Assembly: GCF_003330725.1 (NCBI RefSeq)
Contig: NZ_CP030840.1
Coordinates: 3,844,001-3,908,000, forward strand
Source of the DNA: Acidisarcina polymorpha
Lineage (GTDB): Bacteria; Acidobacteriota; Terriglobia; Terriglobales; Acidobacteriaceae
Direction of reading: 5' to 3'
DNA length: 64,000 nucleotides
The first letter of the stretch is position 1. Each line of letters opens with the position of its first letter. Below are positions 10,178 to 18,807 of this stretch, in pieces. The notes below the pieces were generated by a model that did no database searches, was not told where the DNA came from, and was given only the letters and a program-made list of their open reading frames with translations. Position numbers and translations under genes: made by a program.

Positions 10178-11269
10178 GTGACGACTTCTTCTGAAACATC
10201 TTTGAGCGATGCAAGCCTGGCGGCTGAATCCGGTAACAGAAAGCGCGTGCTGAGTGGCATGCGGCCGACCGGCAAGCTGCACCTGGGCAACTATATGGGC
10301 GCGCTGCATAACTGGGTCGGCATGCAGGACGAGTACGAATGCTACTTCTTCATCGCCGACTATCATGCGCTCACGACCGACTATGCTGATCCCTCCAGCG
10401 TAAAGCAGAACACGCTTGAAGTGGGCATGGACTTTCTGGCCGCCGGCCTCGATCCCGAGCGCAGCGCACTGTTTATTCAGAGCCACGTCGTGCAGCATGC
10501 CGAACTGCACTTGCTATTGTCCATGATCACCTCTCTGGGATGGTTGGAGCGCGTTCCTTCTTATAAGGAGCAGCAGGAGAACATTGTCGGCAAGGACCTG
10601 ACGACTTATGGATTTCTCGGTTATCCGCTATTGCAGTCGGCAGACATTCTTGTGTATCAGCCGCAATTTGTGCCGGTCGGACAGGATCAGGCCGCGCACG
10701 TCGAGCTGACACGGGAGATTGCGAGGCGGTTTAACGGCTACTACTGTGGAAAGAAATCCGAAGATTTGAGTGAGGTTCTTCCCGAACCACAAGCCCTGCT
10801 GACTCCATCCCCAAAGCTTCCTGGCACGGATGGCCGCAAGATGTCCAAGAGCTACGGAAATTTCATTCTGCTCACCGATCCCGAAGATGAAATCCGCAAG
10901 AAACTGAAGACCATGGTGACCGACCCGGCGCGAGTGCGGCGGAGCGATCCCGGCAATCCCGACAAGTGTCCGGTTGGCGACCTGCATAAGGTCTTTTCGA
11001 GTCCGGAGACACTCGCTAAAGTGTACGAAGGCTGCACCACTGCCGGCATCGGCTGTATCGAGTGCAAAGGCTGGGCCGCCGATTCGATCGTGGCCGCGTT
11101 GAGGCCAATTCAGGAACGGCGTAGACCTTTTGAAGAGAATCCCGAGCTGGTTTGGGAGATCCTCGAAGATGGGGGAGCCAAGGCAAGAAAGCGCGCCGAG
11201 CAGACGATGGTTGAGGTCCGCGAGGTGATGGGGCTTTCGCCGCGGCGCCGAGGCTCGATCGGCACATGA
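10178..11269 (+). CDS. trpS: Tryptophanyl-tRNA synthetase
   Basis: A 363-residue class I synthetase charging tRNA-Trp. The HIGH-type motif is PTGKLHLGN (30-38) and the KMSKS loop is DGRKMSKSYGN (KMSKS at 221-225). The GTG start at 10178 has AAGGA at 10168-10172. The N-terminus carries about 22 residues before the fold, so a start further in cannot be excluded. The C-terminal segment includes the CPVGDLHKVF and GCIECKGWAAD stretches typical of one TrpS subgroup. The stop overlaps scpA (ATGA at 11266-11269). Confidence 0.96.
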   Translation: MTTSSETSLSDASLAAESGNRKRVLSGMRPTGKLHLGNYMGALHNWVGMQDEYECYFFIADYHALTTDYADPSSVKQNTLEVGMDFLAAGLDPERSALFIQSHVVQHAELHLLLSMITSLGWLERVPSYKEQQENIVGKDLTTYGFLGYPLLQSADILVYQPQFVPVGQDQAAHVELTREIARRFNGYYCGKKSEDLSEVLPEPQALLTPSPKLPGTDGRKMSKSYGNFILLTDPEDEIRKKLKTMVTDPARVRRSDPGNPDKCPVGDLHKVFSSPETLAKVYEGCTTAGIGCIECKGWAADSIVAALRPIQERRRPFEENPELVWEILEDGGAKARKRAEQTMVEVREVMGLSPRRRGSIGT

Positions 11270-12153
11270 CCGAAGCAAACGCCAACCCGAATGCGGCTGC
11301 CAGAGTAGACGCGAAAGCGCCCTATGAGAAGACCGCCTCCGACCTGAAGAAGGAGGCAGCGAACGTTTCGCCGTTTTCGGTGAGCGTGGGTCAGGTCTAC
11401 GACGGTCCTCTCGATCTGCTGCTGGACCTCATTCGCAAGCAAGACATCGACATCTACGACATACCCATCGCGAAGATTACTGCGCAGTTCCTCTCCTACG
11501 TCGAAGGATTGAAGCAGACCGACATCGATGTTGCCGGCGAGTTCATCTACACCGCCTCGCTGCTGATTCATATCAAGAGCAAGATGCTGCTGCCGCGATC
11601 ACCAGCGGAATCGGGCGACGCCGAGACTGAAGATCCTCGCCGTGAACTGGTGGAGCGGCTGCTTGAACACGAACGCTTCAAGAATGCGGCGCAGATGCTG
11701 GCGCAAAAGCAGCAGATCGAGAACGCGACCTGGAGCAACCCGCAGATGCGCGAGTTCCTCAACGCTGATGGCCCAGGGCAGGACATTGTCCAGGAGATCG
11801 CCGCTGACACCGTGGATCTGGTCCGCGTCTTTCGGCAAGTCCTGGAGCGGGCGCGAACTCGCCCTGTCCTCGATGTCGAGGAAGACACGGTGACCGTGGG
11901 AAAGATGATCGAGGTTGTGCGCAGGCGATTAGTTATGGAGGACAAGCCCATAGCGCTGCGGCGGCTGCTGGCGAACACCCGCTCTGAGCGCGCCTTGATC
12001 TGCATGTTCCTGGCGCTGCTGGAACTCGTGCGGCTGCAGGCGATTCTACTCAGGCAGGAACAGAACTTCAGTGACATCCTGATCAAGAAGCACGCTGATT
12101 TCGAAAGTGTACTCAACGCGCGCATGGCCGACGCTCGCGAAGAATGGGATTAG
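11266..12153 (+). CDS. scpA: Segregation and condensation protein A
   Basis: A 295-residue kleisin that bridges the SMC heads in the bacterial condensin complex. The N-terminal family signature is visible at about 38-75 (VYDGPLDLLLDLIRKQDIDIYDIPIAKITAQFL, read in parts), followed by YTASLLIHIKSKMLLPR. The C-terminal winged-helix region includes FLALLELVRLQAILLRQEQNF. About 35 residues rich in Ala/Lys precede the conserved domain. Translation is coupled to trpS. The usual partner scpB is not next to it; the following gene is a transporter, so scpB must be elsewhere. Confidence 0.94.
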   Translation: MTEANANPNAAARVDAKAPYEKTASDLKKEAANVSPFSVSVGQVYDGPLDLLLDLIRKQDIDIYDIPIAKITAQFLSYVEGLKQTDIDVAGEFIYTASLLIHIKSKMLLPRSPAESGDAETEDPRRELVERLLEHERFKNAAQMLAQKQQIENATWSNPQMREFLNADGPGQDIVQEIAADTVDLVRVFRQVLERARTRPVLDVEEDTVTVGKMIEVVRRRLVMEDKPIALRRLLANTRSERALICMFLALLELVRLQAILLRQEQNFSDILIKKHADFESVLNARMADAREEWD

Positions 12154-12260
12154 CAGGGCTTTCAGTCGCTGCTCAGGCAGTATTTCATGAGGATCGATCG
12201 CCATTGCGGTTTTTCTTGAACGAAGACCCAAGTAAGCGCTTCCTGTGTTGCAATTGAGCT

Positions 12261-13481
12261 ATGGCAGAGTCTGTACAGAGTCTTCCCCGGAAGAATATTC
12301 TGACGCACACCCCTTTGATGGCGCTGGCAGTCGCCGCCTTCGGCATTGGAACTTCGGAATTCATCATCATGGGACTGCTGCCGAACTTGGCGGACAGCTT
12401 TCAGGTGAGCATCCCCAAGGCCGGCATATTGGTCACGGCTTATGCGCTGAGCGTCACCGTGGGATCGCCGGTGGTGGCGTTGGCGACTGCGAGGTTAGAG
12501 CGCAAACGGGCTCTACTCCTGCTGCTGGGCGTCTTCATCCTGGGTAATCTCGCCTGTGCAGCGGCTCCGACGTACAACATGTTGTTTTTAGCGCGGGTGT
12601 TGACGGCGCTTTCGCACGGCGCGTTCTTTGGCATTGGCAGCGTGGTCGCTTCGAACCTGGTCGCGAGCAACCAGCGGGCGCAAGCCATCGCGATAATGTT
12701 TTCGGGGCTGACGTTGGCCAATGTCCTGGGAGTGCCGGCGGGAACCGCTCTGGGACAGGCATTTGGTTGGCGGGCTTCCTTCTGGGCGATTGTGCCGATT
12801 GGGTTGATCGCTGCCGTGGCGGTTTTCTGGCTGGTTCCAAGGCAGCCAAAGGTCAGCAGTGAACTCATCCACGAATTTCGTGTCTTGCGGAATCCGCGAG
12901 TGCTGCTGGTGCTGGCGATGAGCGTCCTCGGCTCGGCGTCGCTGTTCTGCGTCTTCACTTACATCGCGCCCACGCTCGAGAAGGTTACGGCGATCTCTCC
13001 CCATGGGGTGACGCTGGTGCTCCTGCTCTTTGGCATCGGCATCACGGTTGGTAACCTGGCGGGTGGCGCGTTAAGCGACTGGCGGCCGATGCGTTTCCTG
13101 GTGATGTCGCTCCTGGCGCTCTTGCTGGCGCTAACCTGTCTCTATTTCGCCGAGCCATTCGCGGTGCCGATGGTGGTCTCGGTCCTGGTTTGGGGGGCGC
13201 TGGTGTTTGCGGCGGGAACCCCGCTGCAGGCGCGTATCGTCGAACAAGCATCGGCTGCGCCAAACCTCGCCTCGACGCTAAACCAGGGCGCGTTCAACCT
13301 GGGCAATGCGAGTGGAGCGACCTTGGGCGGCGCGCTGCTCACGGCGGGGTTCAGCTATCGGCAACTCCCGATTGCGAGCGGGATCGTGACCGTCTGCATG
13401 CTCGTGCTGGCGCTATGGTCGGCCCATCTGGATCGAAAGCATCGGGTGGCGTTGGAAGCCGGCGAATTGACGCTTGGCTAG
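12261..13481 (+). CDS. MFS exporter of the DHA1/AraJ type
   Basis: A 406-residue major-facilitator transporter with about 12 membrane segments. The opening segment FGIGTSEFIIMGLLPNLA and ILVTAYALSVTVGSPVVAL are characteristic of the sugar/purine/drug efflux subgroup (AraJ, NepI, YdhP-like). The loop 2-3 region carries ARLERKRALL in place of the canonical GxLaDrxGrr motif. The substrate cannot be told from sequence. It stands alone, 107 bases after scpA. Confidence 0.87.
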   Translation: MAESVQSLPRKNILTHTPLMALAVAAFGIGTSEFIIMGLLPNLADSFQVSIPKAGILVTAYALSVTVGSPVVALATARLERKRALLLLLGVFILGNLACAAAPTYNMLFLARVLTALSHGAFFGIGSVVASNLVASNQRAQAIAIMFSGLTLANVLGVPAGTALGQAFGWRASFWAIVPIGLIAAVAVFWLVPRQPKVSSELIHEFRVLRNPRVLLVLAMSVLGSASLFCVFTYIAPTLEKVTAISPHGVTLVLLLFGIGITVGNLAGGALSDWRPMRFLVMSLLALLLALTCLYFAEPFAVPMVVSVLVWGALVFAAGTPLQARIVEQASAAPNLASTLNQGAFNLGNASGATLGGALLTAGFSYRQLPIASGIVTVCMLVLALWSAHLDRKHRVALEAGELTLG

Positions 13482-13552
13482 AACACCCAAATCGGAGTGA
13501 GTCGGAACTCAAAGCCGATTCTTTCTCGATGAGTGACTCTGCGGCTGTATTA

Positions 13553-13566
13553 TCCCGCTTGCGGGA
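13553..13566. promoter_or_regulatory. Perfect dyad upstream of exported unknown
   Basis: TCCCGC-TT-GCGGGA forms a perfect 14-base dyad 88 bases before the GTG of the exported unknown. It could be an operator or part of a leader hairpin. No regulator beside it suggests which. Confidence 0.25.
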
Positions 13567-13653
13567 CACCGACAGCGATGCGGCCAAAAGAGTGGCTGTA
13601 TCCCGGTAGCCTTTGCGGTAAACTTTCGCTGACTCTTGCTTGCGGAGGCGCCT

Positions 13654-14391
13654 GTGCGAAGAGTTGTGATTCTTTCCAGTGTATTGTGGCTCGGTGCTTT
13701 GATGTCCGCGCCCGTTTCTTACGGGCAGGTGGCGCAGGGATCGATCGAGCATCCTTATCGAGGTGTTCAGACGAGAGTGCCGGGAGTCTTTGTGACGCCG
13801 GTTCCCAACGCACCGTTCTCGGCGGTCGTCGACATCCAGACGACGGTGGAACTGGACAACGGCCAGACTGCGATGCGCAAGACGACGAACCGGATCGCCC
13901 GCGACGCGCAGGGACGAATTTACAATGAGCGGCGGCAGTTGGTGCCGGTTACATTTGCAGGGGAGCCGTCCTTGTTGTCCGTTCATCTCTACGATCCGCA
14001 GACGCGGATGAGCGTCTTTCTCATTCCTTCTACCCATCTCGCCCATGAGATGGTGCTTCAACAGAGACCTCAAGAGCCGTCGCATCCATTGTCTCCAGAG
14101 ATAAAGGAGGAAGATCTGGGCAGCAGCGTGATGGAAGCGGTCGCGGTCCACGGCATCCTGCAGACGAAGACGGTGACCGCCGCAGTGAGCACCACCGGCA
14201 AGCCGTTGATGATCAAGGACCAATACTGGTATTCCGAGGATCTGCACTTAAACATGCTCATGAAGCATGAAGACCCTCGCACCGGCGCGCAGATTATTTC
14301 GGTGACCCAAGTGAAGCGTGGCGAGCCGGATCCAAAGTTGTTCGAGGTGCCTGCGGGGTATAAGGCGGTCGATGAGACTCCGGTGCAGTGA
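13654..14391 (+). CDS. Exported protein of unknown function
   Basis: A 245-residue protein with a clear signal peptide (RRVVILSSVLWLGALMSAPVSYG) and a mature region rich in beta-type sequence. I chose GTG 13654 because GGAGG sits at 13644-13648; an in-frame TTG at 13636 is a poorer alternative. No catalytic motif or known domain is recognised. The middle part (residues 55-110) contains a TTVELDNGQTAMRKTTNRIARDA-like strand pattern seen in some acidobacterial exported unknowns. Convergent with the methylmalonyl-CoA mutase gene, 16 bases away. Confidence 0.75.
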   Translation: MRRVVILSSVLWLGALMSAPVSYGQVAQGSIEHPYRGVQTRVPGVFVTPVPNAPFSAVVDIQTTVELDNGQTAMRKTTNRIARDAQGRIYNERRQLVPVTFAGEPSLLSVHLYDPQTRMSVFLIPSTHLAHEMVLQQRPQEPSHPLSPEIKEEDLGSSVMEAVAVHGILQTKTVTAAVSTTGKPLMIKDQYWYSEDLHLNMLMKHEDPRTGAQIISVTQVKRGEPDPKLFEVPAGYKAVDETPVQ

Positions 14392-14407
14392 GCGACCTTG
14401 CAGCAGA

Positions 14408-15970
14408 CTAGACAACCACACTCTCCCGGTATTCGCCGAACACCTTCCGCATCGCCCCAGCGATCTCGCCAACGGTAGCGCAGCTTTCTACGGCTTCTAG
14501 AATCGCCGGCATCAGGTTGGCTCCATTGCGGGCGGCATCTGTCACAGCGTCGATTGCAGATTGACAACGCTGCTGGTTCCGGCGAAGCCGCAGGGCGCGA
14601 ACTCTATCCACCTGCTGGCGTTCCAGGTTCTCGTCAATTGTTTGTGTGGGGATGTCCGGGTCTTCTTCTTGGGAGTAGCGATTGACTCCGACGACGACTA
14701 CTTCTCCGGAGTCGACTTGTTGCTGGTGACGATAAGCGGCGTTCTGGATCTCCTGCTGCACCCAGCCTCGTTCGATCGCCTTTAACATGCCGCTCATGGC
14801 TTCTATCTGGGCAAAGTACTCCTGCACCTGGCGCTCAATGTCGTTAGTTAACGACTCGAGGAAATAAGAGCCGGCGAGGGGATCGATGCTTTGCGCGACT
14901 CCGGACTCGTGGGCGAGGATCTGCTGAGTGCGGAGGGCGATGCGGGCGGCCTCCTCGGTAGGGAGGGCCAGGGCTTCGTCGTAGCCATTGGTGTGCAGGG
15001 ATTGCGTGCCTCCAAGCACCGCCGCAAGCGCTTGCAGCGTGGTGCGGACGATGTTGTTCTCAGGTTGCTGTGCGGTGAGTGTCGAACCGGCCGTCTGGGT
15101 GTGGAAGCGGAGCATCCAGGAGCGCGGATTCTTGGCGGCGAAGCGGTCGCGCATGATGTGCGCCCAGAGGCGGCGAGCGGCGCGGAACTTGGCTATCTCT
15201 TCGAAAAGATCGTTATGCGCATTAAAGAAGAAGGAGAGGCGCGGCGCAAAAGCGTCGATCTCCATGCCGGCATCGAGGGCGGTTTGGACGTAGGCGATCG
15301 CGTTGGCCAGGGTGAAGGCGAGTTCTTGCGCGGCGGTCGAGCCAGCTTCGCGCATGTGGTAGCCGGAGATGGAGATGGTGTTCCATTCAGGCACGTTTGT
15401 CGTGGTCCAGGCGAGCATGTCGGTGACGATGCGCAGCGCGTGATGTACCGGGTAGATGTAGGTGCCGCGAGCGATGTATTCCTTCAAGACGTCATTTTGT
15501 ACAGTACCGGAGAGTTTTCCGAGGGGGATGTTGTGTCGTCTAGCAACAGCAACGTAGAGAGCAAGCAGGATGCTGGCCGTCGAGTTGATGGTCATCGAGG
15601 TGGAGATTTTGTCCAGGGGGATGCCGGCGAAGAGCCGCTCCATGTCTTCGATGGAGTCAATAGCGACGCCGACTTTGCCGACTTCGCCGAGCGCCATCGG
15701 ATCATCGGAGTCGTACCCGATCTGGGTGGGGAGATCGAATGCCACGGAGAGCCCGGCGGTGCCGTTGGCGAGCAAAAACTTGTAGCGTAGGTTCGAGGCC
15801 TCGGCATCGCCCATTCCGGCATATTGGCGCATGGTCCACAGCCGGCCGCGGTACATGGTGGGCTGGATGCCACGTGTGTAGGGAAATTGACCCGGCTCCC
15901 CTAAATCCCGGTGTGGATCGAAATTAGCGTCGTCAAGATCTTGCTGGGTGAAGAAGGGCTGGTCACGCAT
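14408..15970 (-). CDS. Methylmalonyl-CoA mutase, catalytic (large) subunit without B12-binding domain
   Basis: A 520-residue acyl-CoA mutase catalytic chain that isomerises methylmalonyl-CoA and succinyl-CoA through a B12 radical mechanism. The N-terminal signature [23 protein letters not shown] appears as [18 protein letters not shown] (about 33-50). [22 protein letters not shown] and [17 protein letters not shown] follow. The protein ends at about 520, before the C-terminal cobalamin-binding DxHxxG domain of single-chain enzymes, so that domain must be a separate subunit elsewhere. ATG 15970 is preferred; a GTG directly before it is also in frame. It links to succinate metabolism (compare sucCD), but is not in the same operon. 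Confidence 0.92.
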   Translation of the reverse strand: MRDQPFFTQQDLDDANFDPHRDLGEPGQFPYTRGIQPTMYRGRLWTMRQYAGMGDAEASNLRYKFLLANGTAGLSVAFDLPTQIGYDSDDPMALGEVGKVGVAIDSIEDMERLFAGIPLDKISTSMTINSTASILLALYVAVARRHNIPLGKLSGTVQNDVLKEYIARGTYIYPVHHALRIVTDMLAWTTTNVPEWNTISISGYHMREAGSTAAQELAFTLANAIAYVQTALDAGMEIDAFAPRLSFFFNAHNDLFEEIAKFRAARRLWAHIMRDRFAAKNPRSWMLRFHTQTAGSTLTAQQPENNIVRTTLQALAAVLGGTQSLHTNGYDEALALPTEEAARIALRTQQILAHESGVAQSIDPLAGSYFLESLTNDIERQVQEYFAQIEAMSGMLKAIERGWVQQEIQNAAYRHQQQVDSGEVVVVGVNRYSQEEDPDIPTQTIDENLERQQVDRVRALRLRRNQQRCQSAIDAVTDAARNGANLMPAILEAVESCATVGEIAGAMRKVFGEYRESVVV

Positions 15971-15984
15971 CACCGCGCACCATA

Positions 15985-15998
15985 GCAGATTTATCTGC
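15985..15998. promoter_or_regulatory. Perfect dyad just upstream of the mutase gene
   Basis: GCAGAT-TT-ATCTGC, a perfect 14-base dyad, lies 14 bases before the mutase ATG (read on the minus strand), where a repressor or leader structure could act. No Shine-Dalgarno-like sequence is evident there. Confidence 0.25.
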
Positions 15999-16012
15999 GA
16001 CTTAAAACCGAG

Positions 16013-16492
16013 CTACCGCTCTGCTCGGCGTGCGCGATTCTTCTGCTCTTTGCGCCGGGCCTTGAAGAACTGGCTGAACGTGAAGGCGGCAAAGAGGACG
16101 GTCAAGACCGAATAGATGAGAAAGTGGGTGTGGTCGGGGCCGCTTTTGTAAGAAAAACGAAATTTGTAGACGTTCTGCGCGAAGAAAAGGAAAAACAAGG
16201 CGAAGAACAAGCCAGTGATCTCCAGCCAAAGGACGCCGCCGGTATGGGCCATTGGCCCCCAGACCGCCTCGCCGAACCGTTTGGCGCCGCGAGCTACTCC
16301 TTTTGCCTTGGCTGCAGCCTGGATTGTGGCTGGAGTTGAGATGGGTTGTTTTCTCGAGTATGACCCCTGACCGACTGATGCCGGGGCGTTCACCGCTGAA
16401 GGCGCAGGGGTTGCGGTAGCCCGCTGCTGGACTGCTTTTGCGGCAAGTCGAAGGCCAATCCCTAATTTTCGCCCAAAAGTTTCCGCAGCCAT
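16013..16492 (-). CDS. Small membrane protein of unknown function
   Basis: A 159-residue protein. The first about 85 residues are Ala/Pro/Thr-rich and probably disordered. They are followed by two hydrophobic helices (about 85-106, ITGLFFALFFLFFAQNVYKF, and 122-140, FLIYSVLTVLFAAFTFSQFF) and a strongly basic tail (RRKEQKNRARRAER) that should remain in the cytoplasm. No family is recognised. A longer minus-strand reading in another frame over the same bases (16002-16820) lacks any such organisation. Confidence 0.7.
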   Translation of the reverse strand: MAAETFGRKLGIGLRLAAKAVQQRATATPAPSAVNAPASVGQGSYSRKQPISTPATIQAAAKAKGVARGAKRFGEAVWGPMAHTGGVLWLEITGLFFALFFLFFAQNVYKFRFSYKSGPDHTHFLIYSVLTVLFAAFTFSQFFKARRKEQKNRARRAER

Positions 16493-16630
16493 GTGGGAAT
16501 TTTATCAGTGGGACAGGATTCTTTTCTGGTGAGGACGATTCGGATTGCGGTGCTGGATCATCAGAAGTAAGGTAGTGAAAATATATGTCTGTCCGGGGTC
16601 GCGCCCGGCAGGCGGAAATGGGGCTGGCCA

Positions 16631-16984
16631 TTGAATAAGCGCCTGCGGGGTTTGATTCAAAAACTGGGGGAGGCGATCCATGAAACCGTTTCGGAATCAG
16701 AGGACATTGCCAGCGTCGTGCAGGATATCCGCAAGCAGGGATTTGACGTGCTCCTGATGTTAGAGGCGACCATCGGCCTGAACGAAGTGGAGCAGCAACC
16801 CGGCGCGATCCTGCCGCCATCCAAGCGTCTTGGCTCAGGCAATACCACGCCGGCTGAGGGCGAGGGCGCGGACGGAGAAGTAGTGAACGTGGGTGAGTTC
16901 ACACTTCAGGATGTAAGCTTCCTGCGTTCCCTCCGGATCGCGGTTGAGGGTGAGAGTGCGGGAGACTCCCAGACCGAGGCATAG
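16631..16984 (+). CDS. Small conserved-looking hypothetical protein
   Basis: A 117-residue acidic cytoplasmic protein with a TTG start. The first about 50 residues are amphipathic helix (LRGLIQKLGEAIHETVSES and VVQDIRKQGFDVLLMLEATI), and the rest is low-complexity Gly/Glu-rich followed by a short helical stretch. No domain is recognised. It is kept because the frame is open, has coding-like third-position GC and lies between the divergent membrane protein and glgC without competing frames. The start is uncertain. Confidence 0.55.
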   Translation: MNKRLRGLIQKLGEAIHETVSESEDIASVVQDIRKQGFDVLLMLEATIGLNEVEQQPGAILPPSKRLGSGNTTPAEGEGADGEVVNVGEFTLQDVSFLRSLRIAVEGESAGDSQTEA

Positions 16985-17067
16985 CGGTCCGGGTGAAAGA
17001 AATCTGGGGATGTGGTCCGATGCGTGAAGCCATGCATTGACCGTACATGATACGGGTTGCATTCGTG

Positions 17068-17076
17068 TGCTACACT
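17068..17076 (+). promoter_or_regulatory. Possible extended -10 promoter of glgC
   Basis: TGC-TACACT resembles an extended -10 box, about 64 bases before the glgC ATG. A short dyad CCGTA-CATGA-TACGG (17041-17055) lies just upstream and could bind a regulator. No good -35 box is visible. Confidence 0.25.
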
Positions 17077-17139
17077 CGCTCGTTCCGTAAGAGAACGAGA
17101 ATGTCTGGCGGAAATCGAATTTTCGAATAGTGAGCAGAT

Positions 17140-18414
17140 ATGCAGGGGCGTGGCAACAGCATGAGGGATACGCTTGGAGTTCTATTAGCTGGCGGCGCTG
17201 GAGAACGGCTATTTCCGTTGACTCGCGACCGGGCGAAGCCAGCCGTCCCGTTTGGCGGACACTATCGAATCATCGACATCACGCTCTCTAACTGCATCAA
17301 CTCGGGTCTGCGGCGGGTTTATATTCTCACGCAGTACAAAGCGCTTTCGCTGAATCGCCACATCCGCGAAGGCTGGACGGGAATCGTGGCCCAGGAACTC
17401 GGTGAGTTCATCGAGATCTTGCCGCCTATGCAGCGAGTGAGCGCCAACTGGTACATGGGCACGGCAGATGCTGTCTACCAGAATATTTACTCGATCGGAG
17501 CTGAGCAGCCCAAGCACGTGCTCATTCTTTCCGGCGACCACATCTACAAAATGGATTACAGCAAGATGCTGGAGCACCACGTCGACTCCGGCGCGGACGT
17601 GACCCTGGCGACGTTGCCGGTTCGACCAGACGAAGTGAAACGATTTGGCGTAGTGGAAGTCGGCAAGAACGGCGAGGTGGTTGGCTTCTTAGAGAAGCCG
17701 ACGAGTACCGAGCTGCGTTCACCGTTCAATCCAGAAATGGTCGATGCGTCGATGGGCATCTACATCTTCAACACGGATGTCCTGTTGCCCGCCCTGATCA
17801 AAGATTCCGAGGACCCCGACTCGAAACATGATTTTGGCCATAACATCCTGCCGGCGATCTTAGGCCAGTACAAGATGACGGCCTACAATTTCGTCGATGA
17901 AAATAAAAAAGAGACCCTCTATTGGCGGGATGTAGGCACACTCGATGCCTATTACGATGCGAATATGGATGTGTCTTCGGTCTCGCCAATGTTCAACTTG
18001 TATGACGCGAGTTGGCCGATGCGGACGCGGGTACGGCAATATCCGCCGGCGAAATTTGTCTTTGGCGAGCCGGGGCGCACGGGAATGGCGATCAACTCCA
18101 CGATCTCCGCGGGCTGCATTGTTTCAGGAGCGGTGGTGCGGAACAGCGTGCTTTCTCAGGATGTCCGCATCAACTCATTCTCGGAAGTCGATTCGAGCAT
18201 TATCTTCTCGCATGTCGACATCGGACGGCATTGCCGCATCAAGCGGGCGATCATCGATCGCGACGTCCATATTCCGGAAGGAACGGTGATCGGCTATGAC
18301 CAGAACGAGGATCGGCGGAATTATTTTGTGACGCCCTCGGGACTGACCGTGGTCGCTCGGGATTACTCGCTCTACGAGAGTCCGGTTTCTCCGGAATTCA
18401 TGCGGCAGGGCTAA
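17140..18414 (+). CDS. glgC: Glucose-1-phosphate adenylyltransferase
   Basis: A 424-residue ADP-glucose pyrophosphorylase, the committed step of glycogen synthesis. The nucleotidyltransferase motif LLAGGAGERLFPLTRDRAKP appears at about 13-32, followed by RIIDITLSNCINSG. The effector and sugar-phosphate sites are represented by FLEKP and WRDVGTLDAYYDANMD. The C-terminal part is a left-handed beta-helix (ISAGCIVSGAVVRNSVLSQ). ATG 17140 or ATG 17161 (MRDTLG) could be used. No other glg gene is adjacent. Confidence 0.96.
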   Translation: MQGRGNSMRDTLGVLLAGGAGERLFPLTRDRAKPAVPFGGHYRIIDITLSNCINSGLRRVYILTQYKALSLNRHIREGWTGIVAQELGEFIEILPPMQRVSANWYMGTADAVYQNIYSIGAEQPKHVLILSGDHIYKMDYSKMLEHHVDSGADVTLATLPVRPDEVKRFGVVEVGKNGEVVGFLEKPTSTELRSPFNPEMVDASMGIYIFNTDVLLPALIKDSEDPDSKHDFGHNILPAILGQYKMTAYNFVDENKKETLYWRDVGTLDAYYDANMDVSSVSPMFNLYDASWPMRTRVRQYPPAKFVFGEPGRTGMAINSTISAGCIVSGAVVRNSVLSQDVRINSFSEVDSSIIFSHVDIGRHCRIKRAIIDRDVHIPEGTVIGYDQNEDRRNYFVTPSGLTVVARDYSLYESPVSPEFMRQG

Positions 18415-18807
18415 GGCTTTCGGCAGAGGCAGCAGTTTAGCTCAGGCATGTTGAGGGAGCTTAGAATTTCTTTCTACCGCTATCGCCACCGAGGCCAACT
18501 CGGTGCTGCTGCAGACTTAAGGGTTCGACGGGCGAAACCATAAGACTTACCTGTTCATTCGTTGCCGATCGATCCTACGCCCCGGCGACATCTCGCTCTT
18601 CGTGGAATCGAGGCCGCACAGTGCGATAGTGCCGCGTAGCCGCCTCTCTGGGCTACGTGTGCGGATGAAACTTCGAACCTCATAGCTTCGAACAATTCAT
18701 GCTTATACGAATTCATGATTGACAACAAGTGAGTCTCTTCGCGACAGATGCGAATCCATTGTGACAGCTAATCGCGCTACACCGAATTACGTTCAAGGAG
18801 CGAAGCC
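18415..18807. other. Intergenic region upstream of the catalase gene
   Basis: A 393-base gap. No coding frame is convincing. The right-hand part contains two overlapping sets of direct repeats (18671-18717) and a TTGACA hexamer (18719-18724) without an obvious matching -10 box; the left part shows no recognisable feature. Confidence 0.6.
18671..18717. repeat. Paired direct repeats, candidate operator of the catalase gene
   Basis: CTTCGAAC occurs at 18671-18678 and 18686-18693 (period 15), immediately followed by AATTCATG at 18694-18701 and 18710-18717 (period 16). CTTCGAAC contains the palindromic core TTCGAA. The array ends just before TTGACA at 18719, so a protein bound here could control the mini-catalase promoter. 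Confidence 0.45.

Noticed and set aside
13528-13608. A 26-codon open frame (MSDSAAVLSRLRD...) between the MFS gene and the exported unknown
   Set aside because: No ribosome-binding site and no similarity I recognise; the dyad within it suggests regulatory DNA.
14891-15790. A 299-residue plus-strand open frame over the mutase gene
   Set aside because: Antisense to the mutase with its conserved motifs; a result of GC-rich codon bias.
16002-16820. A 272-residue minus-strand frame overlapping the small membrane protein and the small unknown
   Set aside because: It conflicts with two better-supported genes, and its predicted sequence is Arg/Ser/Pro-rich and featureless.
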